The position numbers and the translations under genes were made by a program. A stretch of DNA of 64,000 nt, taken from positions 44,175 to 108,174 of the forward strand of contig NZ_PVNL01000029.1 in NCBI RefSeq assembly GCF_002994635.1, written 5' to 3'. Source of the stretch: Enhygromyxa salina. GTDB lineage: Bacteria; Myxococcota_A; Polyangia; Nannocystales; Nannocystaceae. Positions 53,014-62,596 of the stretch are shown one piece after another. How positions within the stretch are numbered: the first letter of the stretch is position 1; each line of letters opens with the position of its first letter. The notes beneath the pieces are model-generated. The model was not told where the DNA came from, did not search any database, and was given only the letters and a program-made list of their open reading frames with translations.

Positions 53014-56000
53014 ATGCGCTCGTCGGTCTGGCTCCCGTGGTTCGAGGTCTTCATGCTCAGTGGCTTGCTGGTCGCGTGCGCGCCGAAGGGACAGCCAGAC
53101 CCAAAGCCGCGAGAGGAGCCGGCGGAGGTGCCAGCCGAGCTCGCGTTCACGTCCAGTGACCTCGACCCGCGCGCGCTCCCAGCTGTGTCTGCACAGACCA
53201 AGGAAGCCCCGCTGAGCCTGACCGCCAGCGATGGTACCGGGCTCGAGCTGGTCTCGCTGACGGCACGGGCTGTCGTGCAAGAGCCGCTGGCGTTCACCGA
53301 GCTGCACCTCGTGTTCGACAACCCGGAGGCCCGCACGATCGAGGGCCACTTCCAGATCGACCTGCCGCCCGACGCCTCGATCTCGCGCTTCGCCATGAAG
53401 ATCGACTCGCACTGGCAAGAGGGCGAGGTCGTCGAGCGTCAGGCCGCGCGCCGGGCCTACGAAGACTTCCTGCACCGCAAGCAGGATCCGGCGCTGCTCG
53501 AGAAGCAAGCCGGCAATCGCTTCGCCGCGCGCGTGTTTCCGATCCCAGCGAACGCCCGCAAGGAGCTGATCATCTCGTACTCGCAGGAGCTCGGCGACTC
53601 GCGCGAGCCCTACCGGATGGTGCTCGAGGGCCTGCCCAAGCTCGAGGAGCTCGACGTCGAGATCGTCATCGACCGGCCGAGCGGCGCCGCGGCGACCTCG
53701 CTGGGCGGTGAGTCCTCGTCCCACGAGAAGATCGTCGTGCACAAGACCGACTTCGTGCCCGACAAGAACCTCGAGGTCGCGTCGACCCGACCGGCCGCGG
53801 CGGTCGGGATCCGCCACGATCAGCTGGTGCTCGCGCGGGTGGCCGCGGTCGGGGATCTGCCGCCCGACCCGATCGACGAGCTGACGATCTTGTTCGACAC
53901 CAGCGCGTCGCGAGCGTTGGGCTTCGCCGGTCAGCTGCACCGCCTGCACGCGCTGGTCGGGCAGCTGCGGGCCAACCACGAGTTTCGCCTGCGGGTGATG
54001 AGCTTCGACCAGGACCTCGCGCTGGTCTACGACGGGCCCGCCAGTGGGTTTGGCAGCAAGCAGCTCGAGACGATCTACGCCGGACGGGCGATGGGCGCGT
54101 CGGATCTGACCCACGCGCTCGAGCGACTGGCCGAGGTCGGCGGGACCAAGCGGGTGCTGCTGGTCAGCGACGGCATCGCGACGGCCGGCGAGACCGAGCT
54201 CGGGGCGCTGCAGACAGCTGTCCGCGCGCTGGGAGAGGCCGGCGTCGAGCGGCTCGACGCGGTGATCGACGGGGGGCTGCAAGATCGCGACGTGCTGGCA
54301 GGGATGACCACCGCTGGCCTGGCCCGCGATGGCGTGGTCCTCGATGCCCGCACGCCAACCACCTCCTTGGCGTCACGCCTCGCGCAGGCGACCGCCTCGG
54401 GGATCACGGTGACGGTGCCCGGCGCCGAGTGGAGCTGGCCGACCAAGCTCGACGGCGTGCAGCCGGGCGACGAGGTCCTCGTCTACGCCAAGCTGCCCAA
54501 GGACATGGGCATGCGCGTGCGCCTCGACGGCGGCGCCCACAGCCTCGAGGCGCCGGTCGAGCTGACAACCGTGTCCAAGCCGCTGCTCGAGCGGGCCTGG
54601 GTCGGCGCCCGGATCGACGCGACGACCGTGCAGCGCTCGCAGCTGGGCGACTCCCCCTCGGACAAGCTGCTGCGCGACGAGCTTCAGCGCGAGATCGTGC
54701 GGCTGTCGACGACCCATCGAGTCGTCAGCGAGTTCACGGCGCTGTTGGTGCTGGAGACCGAACAGGACTACGCGCGCTTCGAGATCGATCGCAAGGCGCT
54801 GGCAGACATCCTGACCGTCGGCGATGTCGGCGGCAACGTGGGGGTGGTCGCGTCCCATCGCGACGAGCTGTGGCTCGCCGACCAACAAGCCGAGCAGGCC
54901 GAGAACGAGGCTGAGCTCGAGAACTGGGACGACGAAGCGAGCGAGGAGGATGGCGGCGGCCAGGGCCAGCGGCACCGCGGCGAGGAGGGCCAGATGGGCC
55001 GGCCGGGCGGGACCGACTCGCGCCTGTTCTCCATGCGGGGGCCGTCAGCCGCCATGGAGGCCCCCATGGAAGAGAAAGCCGCGCCAGACGACGACCAATG
55101 GGCCGAGCTCGAAGGCTCAGAGATCGGCGAGGCCTACGGCGTCGGCGGGCTCGGCCTGGTCGGCACCGGTCGCGGGGGCGGTGGGACTGGTGAAGGCACG
55201 ATCGGGCTCGGCAACACCGGGTTGATCGGCCGCGGCGGCGGGGGCGGCTCGGGATCCGGCTACGGTCGGGGCTCGGGCGCCGGGTTTGGGGGTCGCGGCG
55301 CGAGGGTTCCGATCGTCCGCCAAGCCGCCGCCGAGGTGCTCGGCTCGCTCGACAGGGACATCGTCCGTCGGATCGTCCGCGCTCACATCAACGAGGTCCG
55401 GTCTTGCTACAACGCCGGACTGAGCCGCGATCCCAGCTTGCAAGGTCGCGTGGCGATCAACTTCGTCATCGACGACATGGGCAGCGTCAGCAGCTCTAGC
55501 GTGGATCAAGCGTCGACGCTGACCGACAGGACCGTGTCCAGGTGCATCGCGTCGGCCGTGGAGCGCTGGCGGTTCCCCAAGCCCCGAGGCGGCGGCGTGG
55601 TCAGGGTCACCTATCCGTTCATCCTCAGTCCGGGTGACGGCGAGGCGCCGAACGACGACGAGCCCCCACCACCCCCGCAGACTCCCGAGGAGCTCGAGCA
55701 GCGCCGGATCGCGGCCGAGGCGGCCGAGCGCGAGCGTCTGCGGCTCGCGGCCGAGGCCGACGAGGCCAAGCGCTACGAGGACAGCCCCTACTCCGGCAAG
55801 CTGTTCGACGTCATGGCGCTGATCAGCGCGGGCAAGCATGAAGCAGCGCTGAGCGCTGCGCTGGCGTGGAGCGACGAGAGCCCCGGGGACGTGCTCGCGC
55901 TGCTCGCCGTCGGTGAGGCGCTCGAGGCCCTGGGTCGGCCACGCGCGGCCGCCCGTGCCTACGGATCGATCATCGACCTGTTCCCGGCGCGGGCTGATCT

Positions 56001-56718
56001 GCGCCGCTACGCGGGCGCGCGACTCGAGCGTCTGGGCGAGGCAGGCATGCAGCTCGCGGCCGACACCTACGCGCAGGCCGTGGCCCAGCGGCCGGATCAC
56101 CCGGCCAGCCACCGCCTGCACGCCTACGCGCTGCTGCGTCAGGGCCAGCTCGAGCCCGCGCTCGCGGCGATCGAAGCTGGGGCCACCCGCGACTATCCCT
56201 CGGGTCGGTTCGACGGGGTCGATCGGATCCTCGACGAGGACCTCGGGCTGATCGCCTCGGCGTTGATCAAGGCGGAGCCGCTCCGCAAAGCCGAGATCGA
56301 GGCCCGGGTCCGCGCCGCGGGGGGCGTGATGCCGAGCGGGCGGACCCTGCGCTTCGTGATGACCTGGGAGACCGACGCCAACGACGTGGACTTTCACATC
56401 CACGACGGGCGGGGCGGTCACGCGTACTACTCGGATCGCACGCTGCCGTCCGGCGGCCTGCTCTACGCCGACGTGACGACCGGCTACGGGCCCGAGTGCT
56501 TCACGATCTCGGGCAAGCCCTCCGCGTTTCCGTACCGGTTCGAGGCCAACTACTACTCGCGCGGTCCGATGGGCTACGGCATGGGCAAGCTGCAGATCGT
56601 CCAGAGCGACGGTCTCGGCGATCTGCGCTTCGAGGATCGGGTCTACGTGATCATGAAGGACGGCGCGTTCGTCGACCTGGGAACCCTCGACCAGCCGCTG
56701 CAGCCGGGCCACCAGTAG
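53014..56718 (+). CDS. VIT-VWA-AgmX-TPR-DUF2135 multidomain lipoprotein, 1234 aa
   Basis: Lipobox LLVAC (Cys22). Domains: VIT (about 90-195; AYEDFLHRKQDPALLEKQ), VWA (285-440, MIDAS D-T-S-A-S), then an acidic Gln/Gly/Met-rich linker and Gly-rich stretch (700-765), an AgmX/PglI-type C-terminal domain (765-875; INEVRSCYNAGLSRDPSLQG...VERWRFPKP), an Arg/Glu-rich coiled-coil, TPR repeats (925-1062) and a DUF2135 domain (1105-1230; DANDVDFHIHDG, FEANYYSRGPMGYG). Inter-alpha-trypsin-inhibitor-like VIT/VWA proteins bind partners through metal; the AgmX domain is known from myxobacterial gliding motility proteins and resembles TonB C-termini. It probably acts at the outer membrane or periplasm. Confidence 0.88.
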   Translation: MRSSVWLPWFEVFMLSGLLVACAPKGQPDPKPREEPAEVPAELAFTSSDLDPRALPAVSAQTKEAPLSLTASDGTGLELVSLTARAVVQEPLAFTELHLVFDNPEARTIEGHFQIDLPPDASISRFAMKIDSHWQEGEVVERQAARRAYEDFLHRKQDPALLEKQAGNRFAARVFPIPANARKELIISYSQELGDSREPYRMVLEGLPKLEELDVEIVIDRPSGAAATSLGGESSSHEKIVVHKTDFVPDKNLEVASTRPAAAVGIRHDQLVLARVAAVGDLPPDPIDELTILFDTSASRALGFAGQLHRLHALVGQLRANHEFRLRVMSFDQDLALVYDGPASGFGSKQLETIYAGRAMGASDLTHALERLAEVGGTKRVLLVSDGIATAGETELGALQTAVRALGEAGVERLDAVIDGGLQDRDVLAGMTTAGLARDGVVLDARTPTTSLASRLAQATASGITVTVPGAEWSWPTKLDGVQPGDEVLVYAKLPKDMGMRVRLDGGAHSLEAPVELTTVSKPLLERAWVGARIDATTVQRSQLGDSPSDKLLRDELQREIVRLSTTHRVVSEFTALLVLETEQDYARFEIDRKALADILTVGDVGGNVGVVASHRDELWLADQQAEQAENEAELENWDDEASEEDGGGQGQRHRGEEGQMGRPGGTDSRLFSMRGPSAAMEAPMEEKAAPDDDQWAELEGSEIGEAYGVGGLGLVGTGRGGGGTGEGTIGLGNTGLIGRGGGGGSGSGYGRGSGAGFGGRGARVPIVRQAAAEVLGSLDRDIVRRIVRAHINEVRSCYNAGLSRDPSLQGRVAINFVIDDMGSVSSSSVDQASTLTDRTVSRCIASAVERWRFPKPRGGGVVRVTYPFILSPGDGEAPNDDEPPPPPQTPEELEQRRIAAEAAERERLRLAAEADEAKRYEDSPYSGKLFDVMALISAGKHEAALSAALAWSDESPGDVLALLAVGEALEALGRPRAAARAYGSIIDLFPARADLRRYAGARLERLGEAGMQLAADTYAQAVAQRPDHPASHRLHAYALLRQGQLEPALAAIEAGATRDYPSGRFDGVDRILDEDLGLIASALIKAEPLRKAEIEARVRAAGGVMPSGRTLRFVMTWETDANDVDFHIHDGRGGHAYYSDRTLPSGGLLYADVTTGYGPECFTISGKPSAFPYRFEANYYSRGPMGYGMGKLQIVQSDGLGDLRFEDRVYVIMKDGAFVDLGTLDQPLQPGHQ

Positions 56719-56730
56719 GTCACCGGTAGT

Positions 56731-58464
56731 TCACGGACCCGGCCGCCAGCCATGCTCACGCAGCCACGCGTCGACAGGCTCGCGCTCGGTGTGGACCAGC
56801 ACCACGATCAGCTCGCCCGCGGCCGCGTCCTGCACGGCCGCGTCGAGCGAGGCGACCTCGTCGGCGGCGTGGGTGATCGCGCCTCGATAGCCGCCCTCGC
56901 GCAGGCCCTGCTCGAGCAAGGGTGGGATCACCCCGAGCTCGCGCCCGCGCAGGTAGTCCGGCAGCTCGCGCAGGATCACCCGCCGCGGCGCGAAGTCAGC
57001 CAGCGCGGCCCCGATCGCGCGCAGCTCGGCGTCGCTGCGATCACCGGGCATGCCAAAGCACACCTGGGTGCCCGCCTGCTCCCCCAACCCGCGCACGAGC
57101 TCGGCGATCGCGGCGACCCCTGCGAGGTTGTGGGCGAAGTCCAGCAACAGCGAGGGCCGGTTGTCCGCGATCCACAGGCGCGCGCGCCCGGGGTTGTCCT
57201 GGGCTGAAGCGCCGAACTCCCGCAGCCCCGCGACGATCGCCGCGTCATCGATCCCGAGGCCACGAGCGGCAGCCGCGGCCGCGAGCGCGTTCTGGACGTT
57301 GTGCCGGGCGAGACCACCGAGGCTCAGCGGCAGCTCGTCGACGCCACACAGCGGCACGATCTCGGCGTCCTGCAGCCGACACAGCTGGCCGTCGAGCACG
57401 GTCCAGACCTCGCCACCCACGGCCAGCGCCCCGCGCAGAGTTGGGTTGTCGGGGTCGGTCGAGAACCACACGATCGGCGCTGGCAGCTCGCGACCGTGCG
57501 CCCAGGTGACCACGGCCGGGCACTCGGCCCCGAGCACCACCCGCCCCTCGGGCTCGACGATCGTCGCGACGATCCCCTTGGCCGCGGCCATGGTCTCGAG
57601 ATCAAACACCCCGTACTCGCCGAGGTGATCCTGAGCGACGTTGGTGATGACCGCGACCCGGCAGCTGTTGACCCCCGCGCCTCGCCGCAGCAGCCCGCCG
57701 CGTGCGGCCTCGAGCAGCGCGAGGTCGATCGCAGGGTTGCGCAGCACCGCCCGGGCCCCGCCGGGGCCGGTCCAGTCGCCAGGCTCGACCAGCTGCTCGT
57801 GCACGTACAGCCCGTCGGTCGAGGTGTTGCCGACGCGCAAGCCCTGCTTGCTGACGATCCGCGCGAGCAGCCGGGTGGTCGTGGTCTTGCCGTTGGTGCC
57901 CGTGATCAACGCGACCGGTCCGGCCCGGACCCCTGACCAGTCGACCCGCTCGGGCCCCGGCAGCTCGCCGAGCGGCCACGACTCGCTGCCGCCAAAGTAC
58001 CCGAGCGAGAGCTCGTCGTCGTCGAGCAACCATGGAACGCCGCGGTCCTGCGCCGCGGCGATCAGCTCGAGCACGCCGCGACGTTGATCTTGCTCGAGCT
58101 TGGCGAGCGCCCCGAGCCGCGCCAGCTCGGGATCCGGGTCCGCCGAGTCAGCGGGGTCCGCCTCGGCCTGCGCCACCGCCCAATCGTTGAGCTCGGTCGC
58201 CGCGTACAGACGATCGACCTCGGCGCGAAACCACAGCTCAGCCCCCTGCCCACCGTCGAGATCTTCGAATCGGCGCACGTGCAGCTGGGCCGTCCAGCCG
58301 AGGGTCGCGAGACCCCGCGTCAGGGCGTCACGCCAGCGCGCGATGAAGCCGTCGACCTCCACGTCGGCGCCAAACCGCAGCTCGATCACGGCGCCGGGCG
58401 AGCGCGCATGGATGTTGGGGCCAGTCAGCCGGCGCGAGTCGACGACTTCGACAGCACGGGTCAC
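56731..58464 (-). CDS. CphA-like Mur ligase protein lacking the ATP-grasp domain
   Basis: 577 aa. GTG start directly after the cphA stop (TGAGTG), so translation is coupled. The first 60 residues (RRLTGPNIHARSPG) resemble the CphA start R.Y.GPNLYA, and from 180 onward the sequence is a complete Mur-ligase-type domain: P-loop GTNGKTTTTR (189-198), LEAARGGLLRRG, NVAQDHLGEYG, LDFAHN, and FGMPGDRSDAELR. The whole glutathione-synthetase-like ATP-grasp part of CphA (about 260 residues) and the HxxEH motif are absent. In CphA the Mur-type domain joins arginine to the Asp side chain; this protein may add Arg, or another amine, or act on a related polymer. Experimental role unknown. Confidence 0.85.
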   Translation of the reverse strand: MTRAVEVVDSRRLTGPNIHARSPGAVIELRFGADVEVDGFIARWRDALTRGLATLGWTAQLHVRRFEDLDGGQGAELWFRAEVDRLYAATELNDWAVAQAEADPADSADPDPELARLGALAKLEQDQRRGVLELIAAAQDRGVPWLLDDDELSLGYFGGSESWPLGELPGPERVDWSGVRAGPVALITGTNGKTTTTRLLARIVSKQGLRVGNTSTDGLYVHEQLVEPGDWTGPGGARAVLRNPAIDLALLEAARGGLLRRGAGVNSCRVAVITNVAQDHLGEYGVFDLETMAAAKGIVATIVEPEGRVVLGAECPAVVTWAHGRELPAPIVWFSTDPDNPTLRGALAVGGEVWTVLDGQLCRLQDAEIVPLCGVDELPLSLGGLARHNVQNALAAAAAARGLGIDDAAIVAGLREFGASAQDNPGRARLWIADNRPSLLLDFAHNLAGVAAIAELVRGLGEQAGTQVCFGMPGDRSDAELRAIGAALADFAPRRVILRELPDYLRGRELGVIPPLLEQGLREGGYRGAITHAADEVASLDAAVQDAAAGELIVVLVHTEREPVDAWLREHGWRPGP

Positions 58465-61359
58465 TCAGTCGCTCTCCTCGCGCGCGATCCGGACGCCGCG
58501 CTCATCGACGATCACGTCCTTGTGGCTGCCGATCGTCAGCGGACGATCATCGCGAACCGGCTCGACCTGGTCGGCCAGCTCGCTCGCCGCTTGCTCGGCC
58601 GACACGATCGGGTGCGGCCCGGTGCCCAGGCCCGAGACCAGCTCGGGCGCCAGCGCGGGCGCGAGGTTGCCGATCCCATCGACGATCGCGGCCGGGTCCG
58701 CCGAGCGGCCGTCGCCGGCCCCGAAGTGGATGATCTGCTTCCAACACCGAGTGATGTTGTCGCCGAAGATCACCAACAGATCCTTGGGCTCTGCCAGCTC
58801 GAGCGCGGCCGTGACCGCGGCCTGCTCGTCCTCGATGACCGTGATCGCGTCGGGCGAGACCCCCGCCTCGAGCAGCGCCGCGCGCAGGATCGCGGGGACC
58901 TCGTGGGCCTCGCGTCCGCGCAGCGAGTCGTCGCGGCGCAGCACGAACTCGTCGAACGCCGTGGCCGCGGCCACGGCGATCCCGCGGATGTCTTCGTCGC
59001 GCCGATCACCGGGCGCCGCGAGCACGCACAGCCGCCGCCCGCCGACATCCATACGCTTGGCCGTCTCGGCCATCGCGGCCACGGCCGCCGGGTTGTGGCC
59101 GTAGTCCAGGATCACCTTGAAGGGCAGCTCGTCGAACACGTTGAGCCGACCCGGGGCCTGAAAAAAGGTCGTGTCGAAGGTCCGCAGCCCGACCCGAATG
59201 TTGTCGACCTTCACGTCCATGACCCAGGCGATCAACGCGGCGAACATCGCGTTTTGGACGTTGAAGATCGCCTTGCCCTCGAGCGTGGCCGGGATCAGGT
59301 GGGTCCACAGCAACGGGATGTGACTGCCCTTGTCGTAGAGCGTGATCATCTGCCCGTTGATGCCCTCCTCGAGCACCACCGCGGCCCCGCCCGCGCGGAT
59401 GTGCTCGCGGACCAGCTCGTGCTTGGGGTTTTGGGTCACGTAGGCGATGCGCTTGGCCTTGGAGTAGTCGGCCATCTCGAGGCAGTGCTGATCGTCGGCG
59501 TTGAGCACCGCGCAGTCGCGGCTGACCTCGACGACGATCCGCTTGAGCTCGGCGAGCTGCTCGACGGTCTCGACGCCGCCGAGCCCGAGGTGATCGGCGC
59601 TGACGTTGAGCACCGCGCCCACGTTGTTGGACCGGTAGCCCAGGCCCGAGCGCAGCAGCCCGCCGCGAGCGGTCTCGAGCACCGCGGCGTCGACCGTGGG
59701 ATCGCGCAGCACCATCTGGGCCGAGACCGGGCCGGTCATGTCACCGCTGACGGTCCGTTCGCCGTCGATGTACACGCCGTCGGTCGTGCACAGGCCGACC
59801 GTCTTGCCCGACATCTTGAGGATGTGCGCGACCATGCGGCTCGCCGTGGTCTTGCCGTTGGTCCCGGTGATCGAGGCGATCGGGATCCGGGCCGGCGTGC
59901 CGGGCGGGAACAGCATGTCGATCACCGGGCCGGCGACGTCGCGCGGGGTGCCCTCGGTCGGGGCCACGTGCATGCGAAACCCCGGCGCCGCGTTGACCTC
60001 GCAGATCCCCCCGCCGACCTCCCGGTACGAGCGCGAGACGTCGGTCGTGATGAAGTCGATCCCGGCGACGTCGAGCCCGATCGCCGACGCGGCCCGCTGG
60101 GCCATCTCGCGGTTGTCGGGGTGCACCACGCTGGTCATGTCGATCGCGGTGCCGCCGGTCGACAGGTTGCCGGTCGAGCGCAGGTAGAACACCTCGCCCG
60201 CGGGGATCACCGACTCTTCGGTCATGCCGCTGGCCTCGAGCAGGCGCCGGGCCTGATGGTCGATCTCGATCCGGGTCAGCACCTTCTCGTGGCCGATCCC
60301 GCGGCGCGGATCCGCGTTGACCAGCTCGACCAGCTGCGCGACGGTCCGCTCGCCGTCGCCAACGACGTGACCCGGCACGCGCTTGGCGACCGCGATCAGC
60401 TTGCCGTCGATGACCAGCATGCGGTGATCGAACCCGGCGATGTAGGTCTCGACGATGACCGTGCGCGAGTGCTCGCGGGCCTTCTCGAACGCGACCCGGA
60501 CCGCCTCGCCGTCGCTGAGGTTGATCGACACCCCGCGGCCATGGTTGGCGTTGAGCGGCTTGACGACGACCGGGTAGCCGAGCCGCTCGGCGACCGTCGC
60601 CGCCCGCTCTGGGTCGCGCACGAGGTACTGGCGCGGGACCGGCAGCCCGAGGTCCGCGAGGATCTGGTTGGTCTCTTCCTTGTCCGACGCGATCTCGACC
60701 GCGATGTGCCGGGTCTCCGACGTGACCGTGGCCTGGATCCGCTTTTGATAGCGCGCGTGGCCGAACTGCACGAGCGAGTGATCGTTGAGCCGCAGCCACG
60801 GGATGTCGCGGGCCTCGGCCGCGCGCACCAGCGAGGCCGTCGACGGCCCGAGCTGCCGCCGCTGGGCCATGCCGATCAGCTCGTCGAGCTCCTCGCTGAA
60901 GTCGAGGTCGCTGACGTCGGGGATGTCGTCGAGCTCCAGCGACGCCGGGATCAGCGAGTGCAGCAGCCGCAGCGCCAGGTTGCCCGCGGCCTCGCCGACC
61001 CGCTCTTCCTCGTACTGATAGACCACGTGGTACTCGCCCTCGGCCCCGGCCCCGCGGGTCTTGCCGAAGCTGACGTCCGCGCCCGCGAGGTTCTGGATCT
61101 CGATCGCCACATGCTCGAGCACGTGGCCGAGCCAGGTCCCCTCGTCTTCCCGCAGCCGCCGCAAGAACCCACCCGCGCCGCCGTACGAGCAGCCATGCTC
61201 ATCCAGACTGGGGATCGCGGCGAGCAGCGCGTCGGCGAAGCCGGGGATCTTCGCGCTCGGCCAGCGCTCGAGCTGGCCGAGATCGAGGCGCAGCCGGATC
61301 ACCGGGAAGTGGGCGTAGAGGTTGGGGCCACGGTAGATGCGTTGCTCGAGGATCTTCAT
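58465..61359 (-). CDS. cphA: Cyanophycin synthetase CphA
   Basis: 964 aa, slightly longer than usual 870-900. N-terminal domain (1-160) with GHVLEHVAIEIQN, whose H79-x2-E82-H83 is the HxxEH pattern linked to a primer-forming site in some cyanophycin synthetases. ATP-grasp domain (about 215-490; VVVKPLNANHGRGVSIN, GGGICEVNAAPGFRMH) that adds Asp to the chain, and Mur-ligase-type domain (492 to about 900; GTNGKTT at 499-505, LETARGGLLRSG, NVSADHLGLGG, DYGHNPAA) that adds Arg to the side chain. The last 60 residues are an extra tail of low similarity. Start ATG 61359 with CAGG nearby. It makes the multi-L-arginyl-poly-L-aspartate nitrogen store. Confidence 0.96.
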   Translation of the reverse strand: MKILEQRIYRGPNLYAHFPVIRLRLDLGQLERWPSAKIPGFADALLAAIPSLDEHGCSYGGAGGFLRRLREDEGTWLGHVLEHVAIEIQNLAGADVSFGKTRGAGAEGEYHVVYQYEEERVGEAAGNLALRLLHSLIPASLELDDIPDVSDLDFSEELDELIGMAQRRQLGPSTASLVRAAEARDIPWLRLNDHSLVQFGHARYQKRIQATVTSETRHIAVEIASDKEETNQILADLGLPVPRQYLVRDPERAATVAERLGYPVVVKPLNANHGRGVSINLSDGEAVRVAFEKAREHSRTVIVETYIAGFDHRMLVIDGKLIAVAKRVPGHVVGDGERTVAQLVELVNADPRRGIGHEKVLTRIEIDHQARRLLEASGMTEESVIPAGEVFYLRSTGNLSTGGTAIDMTSVVHPDNREMAQRAASAIGLDVAGIDFITTDVSRSYREVGGGICEVNAAPGFRMHVAPTEGTPRDVAGPVIDMLFPPGTPARIPIASITGTNGKTTASRMVAHILKMSGKTVGLCTTDGVYIDGERTVSGDMTGPVSAQMVLRDPTVDAAVLETARGGLLRSGLGYRSNNVGAVLNVSADHLGLGGVETVEQLAELKRIVVEVSRDCAVLNADDQHCLEMADYSKAKRIAYVTQNPKHELVREHIRAGGAAVVLEEGINGQMITLYDKGSHIPLLWTHLIPATLEGKAIFNVQNAMFAALIAWVMDVKVDNIRVGLRTFDTTFFQAPGRLNVFDELPFKVILDYGHNPAAVAAMAETAKRMDVGGRRLCVLAAPGDRRDEDIRGIAVAAATAFDEFVLRRDDSLRGREAHEVPAILRAALLEAGVSPDAITVIEDEQAAVTAALELAEPKDLLVIFGDNITRCWKQIIHFGAGDGRSADPAAIVDGIGNLAPALAPELVSGLGTGPHPIVSAEQAASELADQVEPVRDDRPLTIGSHKDVIVDERGVRIAREESD

Positions 61360-61474
61360 CGGGGACCTGGAGGGAGGCCCGAGCATATGCCTCTCCCGTG
61401 CGCTCGGGCGGGTTTTCTGCCTGGGTGCAGCGGCGTTCGGCAAACCCCGAAGATGCCCGTCAGCGACGAGACGA

Positions 61475-61491
61475 GCCCCCTGCTAGGGGGC
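61475..61491. promoter_or_regulatory. Strong hairpin in the cphB-cphA gap
   Basis: GCCCCCT (61475-61481) pairs with AGGGGGC (61485-61491) over a 3-base loop, in the 241 bp between cphB and cphA. No T-run on either strand, so an mRNA attenuating hairpin or partial terminator is possible; the gap also has room for a cphA promoter. Confidence 0.4.
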
Positions 61492-61600
61492 CACACATAC
61501 CCACGCGAACAAACGGCCCCGAGGAGCGAAGCGACCAGACGCGCCAGCGGCTGCATTCGGCGAACTGCCAAGCTGTCCGCGGGGGTTTATGACAACGGGT

Positions 61601-62428
61601 TTAAGACAACGGAGGTGTCGCGGCGCGGGTGTGGAGGTTGAAACGGCCGCCCTGGTTGAGGATGTGCAGCCGGATCCCGGTCATGCAGATCGTGTCGCCG
61701 TGCGCGGCCGAGCCCATTGAGCTGTGCTCGAGCTTGCTGGCGTCGACCACCGTGATCGCACCGCTCCCGAACACCTCGAGGGTGTCGTCGCCGTCGATGA
61801 ACGCGGCCGTGTCTTCATCCAGGCCAATGCCGACAGCGAACGGGTTGTAGGCCAGGGCGGCCAGGAGGCGGCCAATGCGATCGCGCTGGCGGAAGTGCTG
61901 ATCGATGACGATGCGGTTGGTCAGGCCGAACCCGGGGGCGAGTGAGACCATGCCCGCGCGAGGCGTCGCGCCGGACTTGCCGAACGCGATCATGTGCTCG
62001 GAGAGGATCGCGGCGCCGGCCGAGGTGCCGCCGACCGAGACGCCGGTTGCGTTGACGCTGCGGATCGCCCGGGCGACGTCGGTACCGCCGAGGATCGTGG
62101 AGATCCGCAGCTGGTTGCCGCCGGTCAAGAACACGCCCGTGGCACCGTGCAGGTATTCGAGCCACTTCGGGTTGTCGGCGTCCTCGCGGCGCTTGTAGTC
62201 GAGCGCGAGCGCGTCGGCGGCCCCGAGCTCGCGAAAGATCCGCTCGTAGCGGGCCCCGGTGTCATCGAGGCGCGAGGCGGTCGGGATCACGGCGATGCGA
62301 GCGTGCTCGTCACCCGAGATCTCGACGAAGCGCCGGAGGATCACCGGGTCGCTGTCTTTGTCTTCGGCGCCGCCGACCGGCACGATGTAGCCACGGCGGT
62401 GGTTGTCTTGGACCTTGGCGGGGGACAC
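61601..62428 (-). CDS. cphB: Cyanophycinase CphB
   Basis: 275 aa from GTG 62428, the normal length. Serine peptidase of family S51: catalytic Ser in GVSVGGTSAGAAILSE, with YIVPVGGAEDK at the start, FLTGGNQLR, and 'TNRIVIDQHFRQRDRIGRL' plus GIGLDEDTAAFI. It cuts cyanophycin into beta-Asp-Arg dipeptides in the cytoplasm, the reverse partner of CphA 241 bp downstream. The sequence before the GTG is not family-like. Confidence 0.95.
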   Translation of the reverse strand: MSPAKVQDNHRRGYIVPVGGAEDKDSDPVILRRFVEISGDEHARIAVIPTASRLDDTGARYERIFRELGAADALALDYKRREDADNPKWLEYLHGATGVFLTGGNQLRISTILGGTDVARAIRSVNATGVSVGGTSAGAAILSEHMIAFGKSGATPRAGMVSLAPGFGLTNRIVIDQHFRQRDRIGRLLAALAYNPFAVGIGLDEDTAAFIDGDDTLEVFGSGAITVVDASKLEHSSMGSAAHGDTICMTGIRLHILNQGGRFNLHTRAATPPLS

Positions 62429-62596
62429 GTTGGCTCTTCGCCGTCGGCGTTGGCACCGATGCGCGAGCCGAGGTGTCGCCCATGCGAGGGCGGCGGACAA
62501 GCCCGCGGGTGGCGACGGCGTGGGCCACGTTTCTGGCCCACCTGCGAAACCATCCGCGCATGCGGCGATGGCACGCGCGGAGCTGCCTAGAGCGCT

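Noticed and set aside
52828..54282. N-terminal extension of the glycosyltransferase ORF
   Set aside because: It would lie fully antisense to the VIT/VWA coding region and lacks membrane or family features.
58084..61641. 1185-aa ORF opposite cphA and its neighbour
   Set aside because: Antisense shadow typical of very GC-rich DNA; cphA and the ligase on the other strand have full family motifs.
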